Made by a program: the position numbers and the translations under genes
Shown here: one piece after another, positions 8,577 to 18,185 of the stretch
Position numbering within the stretch: position 1 is the stretch's first letter
Layout of the letters: every line of letters starts with the position of its first letter
Notes under the pieces: generated by a model
Database searches by the model: none
What the model saw: the letters and a program-made list of their open reading frames with translations, nothing else
Told to the model about the DNA's origin: nothing
NCBI RefSeq assembly: GCF_001761545.1
Contig: NZ_CP017326.1
Coordinates: 1,240,001-1,304,000 of the forward strand
Reading direction: 5' to 3'
DNA length: 64,000 nt
Source: Weissella soli
GTDB lineage: Bacteria > Bacillota > Bacilli > Lactobacillales > Lactobacillaceae

Positions 8577-9572
8577 TTAGGCTGGATCTGATGGGAAGAC
8601 CACTCCTGCATCTTTTCGTAGGTTTGTCAAAACGGCGTTAACGCGTTGACTGGTCAACAACAATTCATTATAACGTGCTTCATTGGCAACTGGTTCGTTG
8701 ATAATTGCTGCAAAGAGCCGGGCCTCTTCAACCATTGGATTCGCTGGTGCTGGTGTTGAAATAACCGTGCGTGAGCCCTGACCATCGTCATAAATCACTT
8801 CTTCAAGTTCCGCGATGTTATCAATGATGATGGTATCACGGTACCCTAGAATCTCTGATTGCAAGTATGAGTTGGCACCCTTACCAAAAATCAAGGTGAC
8901 ATCAAAGTCTGCATAACGCAAAATCGCTGTCCCACGACCATCAGTATCATTATTCAACAAGGTTGCAAAATAGTGTGAACTCTTAGGCATCCCAAACAGT
9001 GCAATCGCGGCATACAAAGGATAGACCCCTAAATCAGCAAGTGCCCCCGCTGAAAACTCACGATTCAAGACGTTGGGATTTTCACCAGCCAGGTAAGCAT
9101 CAAAGCGTGAAGAATACTTTTCATAAACAAATGTTGCCCCGGAGATATGCTCCATCTCGCCAATCTTCTTAGCAATCGCCTTGAAGTTTGCTTGTTGAAT
9201 GTGCCGGGCAGCTTCAAACACGTGGACGTTATTTTCACGCATCAAGGTATAGATGGCTTCATATTGCTTGGTATTATCAAACGCTGACTTTTCAACGATA
9301 ACTTCAACCCCAGCTTTAAGTGCTTCAGCTGCCTGCGCAAAATGTAACCCATTCGGTGAGGCAATGTAGACAACATCGATCCCACTATTAAAAAATTCAT
9401 TTAAATCAGTATAGACGGTAGCTTCTGTCTCAAATTTATCAGCAAAAGCCGCCCCAGAGTCAGAATGTCGTGAATAAACGGCTGACAATGCATATTCCCC
9501 AGTGATATGCGCAGCTTCGACAAACATCTGTGTGATCCAATTTGTACCAATCGTTCCCAACTTAAGTGTCAT
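8577..9572 (-). CDS. Gfo/Idh/MocA family oxidoreductase
   Basis: The protein is 331 residues with an N-terminal Rossmann domain (LGTIGTNWI, ASPNGLHFAQA) and the family EK motif at VEKSAF, followed by an alpha/beta catalytic domain (GALADLGVYPLYAAIALFG). Members oxidise or reduce sugars and related compounds with NAD(P). The start at 9572 is set by GAGGGCC before the ATG; the longer frame upstream lacks a ribosome site. It is a single-gene unit bounded by terminators on both sides. The substrate cannot be assigned. Confidence 0.85.
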   Translation of the reverse strand: MTLKLGTIGTNWITQMFVEAAHITGEYALSAVYSRHSDSGAAFADKFETEATVYTDLNEFFNSGIDVVYIASPNGLHFAQAAEALKAGVEVIVEKSAFDNTKQYEAIYTLMRENNVHVFEAARHIQQANFKAIAKKIGEMEHISGATFVYEKYSSRFDAYLAGENPNVLNREFSAGALADLGVYPLYAAIALFGMPKSSHYFATLLNNDTDGRGTAILRYADFDVTLIFGKGANSYLQSEILGYRDTIIIDNIAELEEVIYDDGQGSRTVISTPAPANPMVEEARLFAAIINEPVANEARYNELLLTSQRVNAVLTNLRKDAGVVFPSDPA

Positions 9573-9634
9573 GTTGAGGCCCTCTTTTCTTTGAATACCT
9601 CCATTATAGACTGAACTGCATTTCCTGTCGAAAC

Positions 9635-9662
9635 AAAAAACGAACACTGCGAGCAGTGTCCG
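9635..9662 (-). terminator. Intrinsic terminator after the small gene at 9678
   Basis: CGGACACTGC and GCAGTGTTCG pair on the minus strand with a 2-base loop (GU closures included), followed by TTTTTT. It ends the short transcript that starts at the 9874-9902 promoter. Confidence 0.87.
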
Positions 9663-9677
9663 TCCTGGATAATTCGT

Positions 9678-9833
9678 TTACTTGATTTTTTGTGTATTTT
9701 CATCGAAATTCAGTGGTGCTAGCATGCGCATCAACATCACCTTTTCCATCTGCTTAAAATGTCTTGTCATCTGCTTAATCATGAACATATCCTCCTCGAT
9801 CTCATGTCTGTTTCGATTTTGGGAATAGGTCAT
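9678..9833 (-). CDS. Small methionine-rich peptide, 51 aa (or 34-36 aa from internal starts)
   Basis: This is a short unrecognised gene with a complete transcription unit: consensus promoter, AAAGGAGG before the ATG at 9833, and a strong terminator. A second good ribosome site (GAGGAGG) lies inside and could drive starts at 9788 or 9782, giving a 36- or 34-residue form. The product is positively charged toward its middle, has many Met residues in an amphipathic stretch (KQMTRHFKQMEKVMLMRML) and no obvious signal peptide. No known family comes to mind. Which start is used is uncertain. Confidence 0.6.
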   Translation of the reverse strand: MTYSQNRNRHEIEEDMFMIKQMTRHFKQMEKVMLMRMLAPLNFDENTQKIK

Positions 9834-9873
9834 TGACCTCCTTTCATGATTCGACCACAACTTTGTTTTGAGT

Positions 9874-9902
9874 ATATTAATCCAAATGATGAACTTTGTC
9901 AA
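9874..9902 (-). promoter_or_regulatory. Promoter of the small gene
   Basis: Minus-strand TTGACA (9897-9902) and TAATAT (9874-9879) are 17 bases apart, near-perfect sigma-A boxes. It lies just upstream of the mutS stop codon and is independent of the mutS cluster. Confidence 0.85.
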
Positions 9903-9927
9903 CTCAAAATGATAATATGTTCGTATT

Positions 9928-12513
9928 CTACTTGAGCTCCTGCTGCAATTCGTGGAGGAAGAGCATCGTTTCAATTGGTGTCATATTAGCTACATCCGCA
10001 GTCTGCAATTTCAGGAGTACCGTTTGCGTTGCCTGATCGACCGCTGTTGCAAATAAATCTAGTTGTTGGTCGGTTGGTACAGCTTCTGGCGTAGGCGTGA
10101 CATCAGTTGGGCTAACGGTCGCCACCGTTGATGGCGCCACATCTTGATTTTCAAGCATTTTTAGGAGCGTATCCGCGCGGTCAATCACCGCTGTGGGTAA
10201 GCCGGCCAACTTAGCGACGTTAATCCCGTAAGATTGGTCCGCTGGTCCTGGTAATACTTTGTGTGAAAAAATCAATTGACCATTTTCTTCAGATGCCCCA
10301 ACGTGCACATTACGTAACTTAGGTAATGCTTGATCCAAGGTCGTCAACTCATGGTAGTGCGTTGAAAAGAGCGTTTTAGCGTGCACATTTTCATGAACGT
10401 ATTCAATAATCGCCTGGGCCAATGCCATACCATCGTAAGTGGCCGTGCCCCGCCCTAGCTCATCAAATAGAATTAGCGAGTCTTTCGTCGCATTTTGCAG
10501 GGCCGTATTTGCCTCAGCCATCTCCACCATAAAGGTCGAATTACCCGAAATCAAATCATCGGCGGCGCCTATCCGGGTGAAAATTTGATCAAAAATCGGC
10601 AACTTAGCCGCATCAGCTGGTACAAATGACCCAATTTGCGCCAAGATAACCGTCAGTGCTAACTGACGCATATAGGTTGATTTACCTGACATATTCGGCC
10701 CAGTGATTAACTGAATCTGTTCATCGGCAGCCATCATAATGTCATTAGCCACATAGGCTTGGTGGCCAAGCACTTTTTCAATAACCGGATGCCGTCCATT
10801 TTTGATGTCTAGATCGTTGTTTTGTGTAATTTCAGGCCGCACAAACTGATAATTTTCTGCGACCGTCGCTAGCGCCTGCAGCACATCTAATTCGGCAAGC
10901 GTGCTGGCCAATGATTGAATACGCGCAATATTTTGCTTAATCTGTTCGCGCAACGCACTCAACAAACTATATTCAAGTTGGCTCGATTGGGCTTCAGCTT
11001 CCAAAATTTTTTGTTCATGTACTTTCAATTCTGGTGTCACAAAGCGTTCAGCATTCACCAAGGTCTGCTTACGGGTATACCGGTCAACATCTAACTTGGG
11101 AATATTGGCTTTGGTCACTTCAATGTAATAGCCAAAAACCTTATTGAAGCCAATCTTAAGGGAATTAATACCTGTCGCTTCACGCTCAGTGGCTTCCAAC
11201 TCAGCTAGCCAACGCTTACCATTTTTCATGATATCGCGGTAGTCGTCTAACTGTTGATTGTAGCCTGCCTTGATAATGCCACCATCCGTGACTGAAATCG
11301 GTGGTTCCTCCGTAATTGCCTCAGTAATCACTTGTTCAATATCAGTAACGGGGTCCAGATGTGCCACTAAACCACCAAAAATGGCTGTATCCATATCAGA
11401 CAAGATGACCAGAATTGCAGGGACTTGCCGCAATGAATTACGTAGTTGGAGCAAATCACGGCCATTAGCCGTCCCATAGGCGACCCGTCCAGCAATGCGT
11501 TCCAGATCATAAACCTGTTGCAAGGCATCTTGCAAGGCAGCCCGATTAAAGTAATCCTTTAAAAACGCCCCAATTTTATCGTAACGTGCTTCCAACTGCA
11601 TTTGATCTAACAGCGGTTGTTCCAGCCATTGCTTCAACATCCGCCCACCCATGGCCGTCTTAGTCTCATCCAACAGCCATAACAACGTGCCTGAACGCTG
11701 CTGCGTACGTAGATTAACGGTTAATTCTAAATTAGCCCGTGAATTGCGATCCATCTTGAGATATTGCGCAATTTCGTAACTGGTCGCTAATTGGAGATGA
11801 TCTAATGACCGTTTTTGTGTCGTAAATAGATAAGTTAACAAGACTGCTACGGTCTGCGCTTCTTCACCAGATAGTTGTTGGGTGAGATATGAAATCTCGG
11901 CCGAACGGGTCACAGTTGACACATGCGAAATCAAAATGCCTAAATTTGTTAAATTAGCTAATAAATCCTCAGCTAGTTCACTATCAGTCACAATTTCGCG
12001 CGTTTCCAGGCGCGCGATTTCATTGAGAATAGCATTTGTCGAATTGAGCGTCGTGGCGCGCACTTCCCCCGTCGAAAGATCGGCATAACTCAGGCCATAA
12101 ACCGGCTCAGTACCTGATATGGCCACCAAGTAATTATTTTCCTTAGCAGCATCGGCACCCGTTCGCATACGTGTACCAGGTGTTACCAATTGAACAACCT
12201 CTCGTTTAACCATGCCCTCGGCAGTCGCTGGATCTTCCATTTGCTCAACAATCGCCACTTTATAACCTTTATCAACTAAAATATCAATATAATTTTGCGC
12301 GGCGTGATGCGGTACGCCCGCCATTGGTACCGGATTAGCAGAATGTTTATTCCGCTGCGTCAACGTTAGCTCAAGTAATTGTGATCCTTTGATCGCATCA
12401 TCATTAAACAACTCATAAAAGTCACCCAATCGATAGAACAAAAATGCATCTGGATATTGCGCTTTGATGGCATTATACTGCTGCATCATCGGCGTTTCTT
12501 TTACTTTTGCCAT
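9928..12513 (-). CDS. mutS: DNA mismatch repair protein MutS
   Basis: This 861-residue MutS1-type protein has the mismatch-reading Phe-x-Glu motif in [11 protein letters not shown] near residue 30, connector and lever domains, Walker [10 protein letters not shown] around residue 605, a DELGRGT Walker B region and STHYHEL. It recognises mispairs and passes ATP-dependent signals to MutL. AAGGAGTGAGAC precedes the ATG. It is the last gene of a long cluster beginning at yqeG. No mutL follows, unlike the mutS-mutL arrangement of many relatives. Confidence 0.97.
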   Translation of the reverse strand: MAKVKETPMMQQYNAIKAQYPDAFLFYRLGDFYELFNDDAIKGSQLLELTLTQRNKHSANPVPMAGVPHHAAQNYIDILVDKGYKVAIVEQMEDPATAEGMVKREVVQLVTPGTRMRTGADAAKENNYLVAISGTEPVYGLSYADLSTGEVRATTLNSTNAILNEIARLETREIVTDSELAEDLLANLTNLGILISHVSTVTRSAEISYLTQQLSGEEAQTVAVLLTYLFTTQKRSLDHLQLATSYEIAQYLKMDRNSRANLELTVNLRTQQRSGTLLWLLDETKTAMGGRMLKQWLEQPLLDQMQLEARYDKIGAFLKDYFNRAALQDALQQVYDLERIAGRVAYGTANGRDLLQLRNSLRQVPAILVILSDMDTAIFGGLVAHLDPVTDIEQVITEAITEEPPISVTDGGIIKAGYNQQLDDYRDIMKNGKRWLAELEATEREATGINSLKIGFNKVFGYYIEVTKANIPKLDVDRYTRKQTLVNAERFVTPELKVHEQKILEAEAQSSQLEYSLLSALREQIKQNIARIQSLASTLAELDVLQALATVAENYQFVRPEITQNNDLDIKNGRHPVIEKVLGHQAYVANDIMMAADEQIQLITGPNMSGKSTYMRQLALTVILAQIGSFVPADAAKLPIFDQIFTRIGAADDLISGNSTFMVEMAEANTALQNATKDSLILFDELGRGTATYDGMALAQAIIEYVHENVHAKTLFSTHYHELTTLDQALPKLRNVHVGASEENGQLIFSHKVLPGPADQSYGINVAKLAGLPTAVIDRADTLLKMLENQDVAPSTVATVSPTDVTPTPEAVPTDQQLDLFATAVDQATQTVLLKLQTADVANMTPIETMLFLHELQQELK

Positions 12514-12569
12514 GTCTCACTCCTTAACCTTGATTACTATGTATAGTGGCCATTGCCACTCGCTGTTAC

Positions 12570-13112
12570 TTAATCTTCATCCTTCAACAAATCAGCCAAT
12601 CCGGCCAACGGTGTGTTGGCAGCTTTGGGTTGGTCCACGGTTTGTTGTTGATAATCATCTTCAGAAATAACGACCCAACCATTACCTGCAGGCATTGGTT
12701 CATCTGCTTCACCTGGCGCCAAAACTTGTAGTGGAATTTGCAAAACAATGTATTCAGCGACGGCTTGATCAAAGTCAATCACCTCATCATTAATCAAAAT
12801 CACTGAATCTTCGATTTCATACCGCTCAGCGTTGGCTTCAGCGTTGATGTATACTTCATCAATGTCAAATGATAATGGTAAAGTAACGGGTTTTCCTGAA
12901 CGCGTTGAGGGGGTCACAATCGTGGTCTCAACATGGGCGTGCACGATAATATCAGTCCGATCTGCCTGAGCGAATCCTTTAACTTGAACCGGTTCAATTG
13001 CCTCAATGACATCCCCAAAGTTGGTGGTAAGCTTCTCTGCCAGATCAATGGTTTCCTCAAAGGGGTATGCTTCTTGCTTGTACTTTTGTAATTCAACAAA
13101 TTGCCACTTCAT
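12570..13112 (-). CDS. DUF177 / YceD family protein
   Basis: This 180-residue acidic protein has the YceD/DUF177 pattern: an N-terminal helix with ETIDLAE, a central beta region (HAHVETTIVTPSTRSGKPVTLPLSFDIDE) and a C-terminal IVLQIPLQVLAPGE segment. In many bacteria it precedes rpmF and has been linked to 23S rRNA accumulation. Here it sits between tmcAL and mutS, with no rpmF. The usual cysteines near the C-terminus are absent. GAGGTACTACT precedes the ATG. Confidence 0.85.
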   Translation of the reverse strand: MKWQFVELQKYKQEAYPFEETIDLAEKLTTNFGDVIEAIEPVQVKGFAQADRTDIIVHAHVETTIVTPSTRSGKPVTLPLSFDIDEVYINAEANAERYEIEDSVILINDEVIDFDQAVAEYIVLQIPLQVLAPGEADEPMPAGNGWVVISEDDYQQQTVDQPKAANTPLAGLADLLKDED

Positions 13113-13121
13113 AGTAGTACC

Positions 13122-14300
13122 TCATTCTAAAATAATTGGTATGCGACCAGTGTCTTGGTGCATCCCGTTTGTGCTCGGGTTAGTCATTAATTCATAGAGC
13201 CGACCAGCACGGTAATCTAATTTCTGGAGTCCAGCAATTGCTTGTTCATCCGTGCGATTGACCACTGGTAATGCCACCTGCTGTCGGTGGTCTTTAATGA
13301 ATTGACGGCCCCGACCAGTCGTCCCCAACACGCGTAAATACGGTTGTTGCATCGCCAGTTGCATCTCATCATCTGTGATGTTTAACAGGGTGTATAACAA
13401 ACTACGTTGGAGCCGGGCCTGGGTATAGCGTTTCGATTTATAGCGCGCCATTAACTCGGTCATCGAGGCATTTTTTGGTAACCTGTCCATAACTGTGTGT
13501 AATCGGAAAGCCAGTCCATCATTGAGTTGATAGATCTTTTCTAATGCACTTACCGGTGACATTTGCACCCGGTAGCGCAGCAATGGTAACCACTCATCCC
13601 ACTCCTGAACCACGGCTGGGCTTGCAAAGGCAGCGGCTACTTGCGTGGGGACATACTTGGTCAATTCAGAAAACTGTTCGGCCGCTGCCAACGCCCGAAT
13701 CGTTGTTGCACTCGCGATATGCTCATCTGTGGCAACGACATCATGATACTGGGCTGCAACCCGTTGGATGGGTTGTAGCTGAACTCGATCCGCTAGTCCT
13801 AAATCTAACAGGGCACTGGCATAACTTAACCCCAAAATATCATTTGGATCGGTCAATGAGACCCCCAATTCAGCTTGCAGAACTGTATTTACCGCGGTGG
13901 CATAGGTTTGTGAATAGTCTTTAAACGCGGCTGCATGCGTTAGTTTTTCACGTGCCGCCTTCGCTAAAGCCATGAAATCCCAATCAACATGTTCGGCGCC
14001 AAAAACAATGGCATCAACACCCGCATCAACTAGAATCTGAATGGCCCCACGCGCAAAGATGTGCCCCGGTTGCACCGCAAAAGCCAAGGGCAATTCATAG
14101 ACCACATCGACGCCATGCTCCAATGCAAATCTCGCGCGGGTCCACTTATCAAAAATAGCAGGCATGCCCCGTTGCACAAAGTTACCGCTCATCACTGCCA
14201 CGACGGTCGCCGCACCGGTAAGCTGTTTAGCTTGCTCAATGTGGTAGATATGTCCGTTGTGGAAGGGATTATATTCGGTTACTAGCCCAACTACTGTCAT
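13122..14300 (-). CDS. tmcAL: tRNA(Met) cytidine acetate ligase TmcAL (YlbM)
   Basis: The protein is 392 residues with a nucleotidyltransferase fold: VTEYNPFHNGH at 7-17 carries the HxGH motif, with MSGNFVQRG following. TmcAL uses ATP and acetate to acetylate the wobble cytidine of elongator tRNA-Met. Size matches Bacillus YlbM (about 415). It starts 12 bases after yqeM and ends 9 bases before the DUF177 gene, so cotranscription is likely. AGAGGATAGCAGG precedes the ATG. Confidence 0.93.
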   Translation of the reverse strand: MTVVGLVTEYNPFHNGHIYHIEQAKQLTGAATVVAVMSGNFVQRGMPAIFDKWTRARFALEHGVDVVYELPLAFAVQPGHIFARGAIQILVDAGVDAIVFGAEHVDWDFMALAKAAREKLTHAAAFKDYSQTYATAVNTVLQAELGVSLTDPNDILGLSYASALLDLGLADRVQLQPIQRVAAQYHDVVATDEHIASATTIRALAAAEQFSELTKYVPTQVAAAFASPAVVQEWDEWLPLLRYRVQMSPVSALEKIYQLNDGLAFRLHTVMDRLPKNASMTELMARYKSKRYTQARLQRSLLYTLLNITDDEMQLAMQQPYLRVLGTTGRGRQFIKDHRQQVALPVVNRTDEQAIAGLQKLDYRAGRLYELMTNPSTNGMHQDTGRIPIILE

Positions 14301-14312
14301 CCTGCTATCCTC

Positions 14313-15062
14313 TTATTTTTTTGTTGCCGAAAAGAACCAACGCGGCGTGGCGTCATCTATCTCGGTTTGCCGGCCAAAATCACCCGTCACCTGAATGTTT
14401 TCAAAACCAGCTGTTTCCAGTAAACGCATATAGGTTGCTACCGGATAAGTCCGCTCGGTATGGATTTCTTGAATTTGTTTATAACCATCAATGGCTTCAT
14501 CATAAACAAAAAAGGTCAATTCATGTTCGGCCGTGTGCGCTTGTTCCTCAATCCCATATGAAGACCACATAAAGGCGGTCTCTTCATCATGCCAGTTATA
14601 CATATACCCTGGATAATAAACATCCGTTTGGTAGGGTGAAATGACATCAAAGACAAACTGACCGGCATCTTCCAAATGGGCCGCGACCTGTTTGAAAGCC
14701 ATGAGCATCTCATCTTCATTGGCCAAATAATTAAATGAATCCGCAAACGAAGTAATCGTAGCAAACTTTTCAGGATAATCTGACCACTCCCGCATATCGC
14801 CTTGAATCAACGGCAAATCAACGCCCGCTTCACGAGCATGTTGCATCGCCAAAGTGAGCATCTCTTCAGATAAGTCAAAGACGGTGACGTCAAACCCAGC
14901 CTGCTTCAACATAATGGCCAAACGTCCAGCCCCACCAGCTAATTCCAACAACTTACCTTGTGGATTCACAATGGTCTTCAAAGCATATTGAAACCAATCT
15001 TCATATGCTGATTCATCAAATAAATCATCATACAACTTAGCAAATGTTGCGTAATTAGCCAT
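14313..15062 (-). CDS. yqeM: Class I SAM-dependent methyltransferase (YqeM-like)
   Basis: This 249-residue cytoplasmic protein has motif I LLELAGGAGRLAIML near 38-52, an acidic post-I region (VTVFDLSEEML) and IQGDMREW. The fold is that of small-molecule methyltransferases. Its place after rsfS matches yqeM in Bacillus and Lactobacillus, where the substrate remains unassigned. AAGGAG precedes the start, and the gap to rsfS is 14 bases. Confidence 0.88.
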   Translation of the reverse strand: MANYATFAKLYDDLFDESAYEDWFQYALKTIVNPQGKLLELAGGAGRLAIMLKQAGFDVTVFDLSEEMLTLAMQHAREAGVDLPLIQGDMREWSDYPEKFATITSFADSFNYLANEDEMLMAFKQVAAHLEDAGQFVFDVISPYQTDVYYPGYMYNWHDEETAFMWSSYGIEEQAHTAEHELTFFVYDEAIDGYKQIQEIHTERTYPVATYMRLLETAGFENIQVTGDFGRQTEIDDATPRWFFSATKK

Positions 15063-15076
15063 GTGTACTCCTTAGC

Positions 15077-15445
15077 TTAGAATTCTTCTTTGACAATCCA
15101 GTTTTCGATATCGATATCCTTACCTTCGGCACCCCATAGTTTTTCGAGGTTATAGAAGCTACGCGTATCCTTTTTGAAGATGTGAACGATGACATCCCCA
15201 AAGTTCATCAACACCCACTCACCCTCACGGCGACCTTCATGCTTAATTAATGGATAACCAGCTTCCGCCATCTTGTCTTCAATTTCGTCAGCGATCGCGA
15301 CAACTTGACGATTTGTGGGCGCATCCAAAATCACGAAGGCATCAGCCAACAATGAGATTTCGTGGATATCAAGCGCAACAATATCTTCAGCGCGCTTTTG
15401 GTCAGCTGCCTTCACAGCAACTTCTAACATATTTTCTAATGACAT
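15077..15445 (-). CDS. rsfS: Ribosome silencing factor RsfS
   Basis: This 122-residue Iojap/YbeB family protein contains the expected core (KAEDIVALDI-like start, LADAFVILDAPTNRQVVAIADEIEDKM, GEWVLMNFGDVIVHIF, SFYNLEKLWG). RsfS binds L14 and blocks subunit joining when nutrients are short. It begins 10 bases after yqeK, within the yqeG-mutS cluster. Confidence 0.95.
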   Translation of the reverse strand: MSLENMLEVAVKAADQKRAEDIVALDIHEISLLADAFVILDAPTNRQVVAIADEIEDKMAEAGYPLIKHEGRREGEWVLMNFGDVIVHIFKKDTRSFYNLEKLWGAEGKDIDIENWIVKEEF

Positions 15446-15454
15446 AATTTTCCC

Positions 15455-16063
15455 TTACTTCGTGGCCCAAGCATTATAGGTGTAAACCGATGCTGGGTAA
15501 ACTTTGGTTTCTTTTTTCAATAAGTATTCAAGCGTGTGTTTGGCTTGCCAACCAACACTGGCATCTAAATCAGCCATGGTTAGTTGACGAACTTCTGCCA
15601 CCCCTGGAAAATCGCGACCAATTTCAACGAAATCAGCCATATAAATGATTTTAGCCAATGGCGTCATGTAAGGCGCCCCCGTCGTGTGTTGCCGGATGGC
15701 ATCCAAAATCTCTTGATCATAGATGTGTAACTCATCAGCCACCATTTCAGCGCCAACGACACCATGCCAAATGTAATTACCCCAATTAACCAAATCAGCA
15801 TCCAAATGCTTGGCTGCAATCACGGCTAAGAAATCAGCATCTGAGCGTTCCTTAGCATAGTCATGGGTCAAAGCACCAATTGACGCCTTTTCAGGATTAA
15901 CATCCCACTTTTGAGCTAACGCAATGGCCATGGCTTCAACACGTAATACATGATTAAAGCGGTATTCTGACAACCCGCTTTGCACCTTAGCAATAAGTTC
16001 GGCACGACTACCATCAAAGTAGCGGCCGGTGTAAATCATTTCGCTCATCTTGATATAATCCAT
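15455..16063 (-). CDS. yqeK: HD-domain phosphohydrolase YqeK (Ap4A hydrolase type)
   Basis: The protein is up to 202 residues with an HD metal site: YRFNHVLRVEAMAIALAQ, GALTHDYAKE and WHGVVGAEM. Bacillus-type YqeK proteins cleave diadenosine tetraphosphate symmetrically. The reading frame overlaps the nadD end by 50 bases. The exact start is unclear: ATG codons at 16063, 16048 and 16042 all have weak ribosome sites, and homologues favour the shorter forms. Confidence 0.9.
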   Translation of the reverse strand: MDYIKMSEMIYTGRYFDGSRAELIAKVQSGLSEYRFNHVLRVEAMAIALAQKWDVNPEKASIGALTHDYAKERSDADFLAVIAAKHLDADLVNWGNYIWHGVVGAEMVADELHIYDQEILDAIRQHTTGAPYMTPLAKIIYMADFVEIGRDFPGVAEVRQLTMADLDASVGWQAKHTLEYLLKKETKVYPASVYTYNAWATK

Positions 16064-16688
16064 TCTCTAATATATACGCTGCAACTAAATCTGGTAATAA
16101 ATATCGCACACTGCGATTGGTCGCGAGTCGCTGACGAATATCCGTCGAACTCACTGCCAAATCCGGAATTTCAACCCACTCAATTGGATAGTTACTCTGT
16201 CGTGGCTGACCAGGTCGGTTCACACCCACGAACGTCACCAGTTTTAAGAGATCATCAATCCGGTACCAGGTGGGCAAATAGGCTACTTCGTCACCGCCGA
16301 CAATGAAGTAATATTCATAGTTAGGATGTTCCAATTTTAATTGTAACATCGTGTTATATGAATAACTCTTCCCGCCTCGCTGCACTTCAAGCAACTCAAT
16401 GCCAAAACGACTATTCCCCTGAATAGCTGCTTTAACCATGCGCGCTCGATGCCAGGGATCAATGGCCGCTTTCAGATCGACATGGGGGGGCTTAGCATTC
16501 GGCATAAAGTAGACTTTATCCAATCCCAGCTGGTCCGCGACTTGTTCAGCAATCACCAAATGGCCCATATGTGGTGGGTTAAATGTCCCTCCCAAAATAC
16601 CAATTTTTTTCTTTTCTTGGACAAAAGCCTGGCTAGGTTGGGTTTGCGTGAATGTGTGTTCAATTTTCATATCCAGAGTTTGTGCCAT
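16014..16688 (-). CDS. nadD: Nicotinate-nucleotide adenylyltransferase NadD
   Basis: The protein is 224 residues with GGTFNPPHMGH at 33-43 (nucleotidyltransferase HxGH) and SSTDIRQRL near the C-terminus. It adenylates nicotinate mononucleotide in NAD synthesis. About 28 residues precede the first beta strand, longer than many homologues, but GGAGGTTCTCAT directly precedes this ATG. It is cotranscribed with yhbY and yqeK. Confidence 0.95.
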   Translation of the reverse strand: MAQTLDMKIEHTFTQTQPSQAFVQEKKKIGILGGTFNPPHMGHLVIAEQVADQLGLDKVYFMPNAKPPHVDLKAAIDPWHRARMVKAAIQGNSRFGIELLEVQRGGKSYSYNTMLQLKLEHPNYEYYFIVGGDEVAYLPTWYRIDDLLKLVTFVGVNRPGQPRQSNYPIEWVEIPDLAVSSTDIRQRLATNRSVRYLLPDLVAAYILENGLYQDERNDLHRPLL

Positions 16689-16726
16689 ATGAGAACCTCC
16701 ATCATGACTACGGATACATGATTGAA

Positions 16727-17041
16727 TTAAATCTTCTGCACTGCAGCTGAGTAGTGCCGATTTTCGGCTTCTGATGACTCGCCAAACAAAACCAGGGTAT
16801 GACCGATTGTTTGCACAACTTGAATGCCAGTTTCCTCTTCAATCATTGTCTTTAATTCATTAACCGCAACGTCTGAATTATTTAAGATATTAACCTTGAA
16901 TAATTCGCGCTTGTTAATCGCTGCTGATAGTTGTTCCAACCATTCAGGCGTCAAACCTTGCTTTCCAACACTGAAAAGAGGCTTCATTGTGTGTGCCTGA
17001 GCACGTAACCAGCGCTTTTGCTTACCGCGTAATGCTATCAT
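16727..17041 (-). CDS. yhbY: YhbY-type CRM-domain RNA-binding protein
   Basis: This basic protein of 104 residues is a single CRM domain: LRGKQKRWLRAQAHTMKPLFSVGKQGLT at the N-terminus includes the GxxG-like loop. The family associates with pre-50S particles. It begins one base after the yqeH stop codon, so translation is probably coupled. Confidence 0.93.
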   Translation of the reverse strand: MIALRGKQKRWLRAQAHTMKPLFSVGKQGLTPEWLEQLSAAINKRELFKVNILNNSDVAVNELKTMIEEETGIQVVQTIGHTLVLFGESSEAENRHYSAAVQKI

Positions 17042-17042
17042 T

Positions 17043-18185
17043 TTAAATCATTGCCTTTCGTGTGAGGACAGAAACGCCTTTAGGGGCCCAACCAGCAATC
17101 ACGGTCTCGGCTGGCACAGTAATCCAACCGAGGCCATCAATCACTAAATCAGTTTTTTCTGTCGTTTTAAATTCGTGTCGTTGCAACGGTGGCAAGGCTG
17201 CCAACCCCTCCGTTGTGGGTGGTAACAGCAGTTCACCGGCATGCTTGCTGTAGAAGTCATCCGCATTGGCCAACTTCGTGCGGTGCAACATCAAGTTATT
17301 TTCAAAGTACGCTGTGATACCTGTCTTTGGTCCTTGAATATAATCAAAACGAGCCAATGCCCCCATGAACAAAGTCTGTTCTGGGTTTAGTTGGTATGTT
17401 TTAGGCTTCAATTCCTTTTGCGGTGACACATACTTCAAATCATTTGGTGTCAGGTAATGTGCCATTTGATCGGCATGGATAATACCAGGTGTGTCAATAA
17501 TATTTGACGCATCATCCAATGGAATTTCGATACGATCCAAAGTTGTGCCTGGGAAACGTGATGTCGTAATGACATCCTTTTTGTCGCCAGTCACATACTT
17601 AATGATTTGATTAATCAAGGTTGACTTACCGACATTCGTGACACCCACGACATAGACTGACCGACCATCACGATACTCCTCGATCAGATCCAATAAGTGT
17701 GGGATATCATCCCCATTCTTACCTGAAGTCAATGCGACATCCACAGGCCGTAAACCGGCCATATTAGCTTGTTGCCGCATCCAATCACGAATTTTAGTCC
17801 GCTTCAAAGAACGTGGTAACACATCTACTTTGTTTCCAACCAATAAGACCGGATTAGAACCAACAAATCGGTGCAATCCTGGAATTAATGACCCACTGAA
17901 GTCAAAGACATCCATCACATAAACCACCAATGAATTAGTAGCTGAAATCTGGTCCAACAAGCGACGGAAATCATCGTCTGTCAAATCAACTGGTTGAATT
18001 TCGTTATAGTGGCGCAACCGGAAACAACGTTGGCATAATACTTCATCATGCTCAAAGCCCTTTAACAATGCAGACATTGGTGTGTAACCCAATTCACCTT
18101 TTTTGGTGGTTTGAATTAAGGCGCCACACCCAATACAGCGCAAGCCATCAGCTAGTAATCCTTGTACTTCTGTTTCACTAATCAA
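17043..18185 (-). CDS. yqeH: Ribosome biogenesis GTPase YqeH
   Basis: The protein is 380 residues. An N-terminal zinc finger (CIGCGALIQ ... CQRCFRL) is followed by a circularly permuted GTPase order: NKVD, then GVTNVGKST, then DTPG. It functions in 30S assembly. The start is a TTG, supported by GGAGG seven bases upstream; it overlaps the yqeG stop by 8 bases. Start choice is confident because the zinc finger begins about 18 residues in. Confidence 0.95.
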   Translation of the reverse strand: MISETEVQGLLADGLRCIGCGALIQTTKKGELGYTPMSALLKGFEHDEVLCQRCFRLRHYNEIQPVDLTDDDFRRLLDQISATNSLVVYVMDVFDFSGSLIPGLHRFVGSNPVLLVGNKVDVLPRSLKRTKIRDWMRQQANMAGLRPVDVALTSGKNGDDIPHLLDLIEEYRDGRSVYVVGVTNVGKSTLINQIIKYVTGDKKDVITTSRFPGTTLDRIEIPLDDASNIIDTPGIIHADQMAHYLTPNDLKYVSPQKELKPKTYQLNPEQTLFMGALARFDYIQGPKTGITAYFENNLMLHRTKLANADDFYSKHAGELLLPPTTEGLAALPPLQRHEFKTTEKTDLVIDGLGWITVPAETVIAGWAPKGVSVLTRKAMI

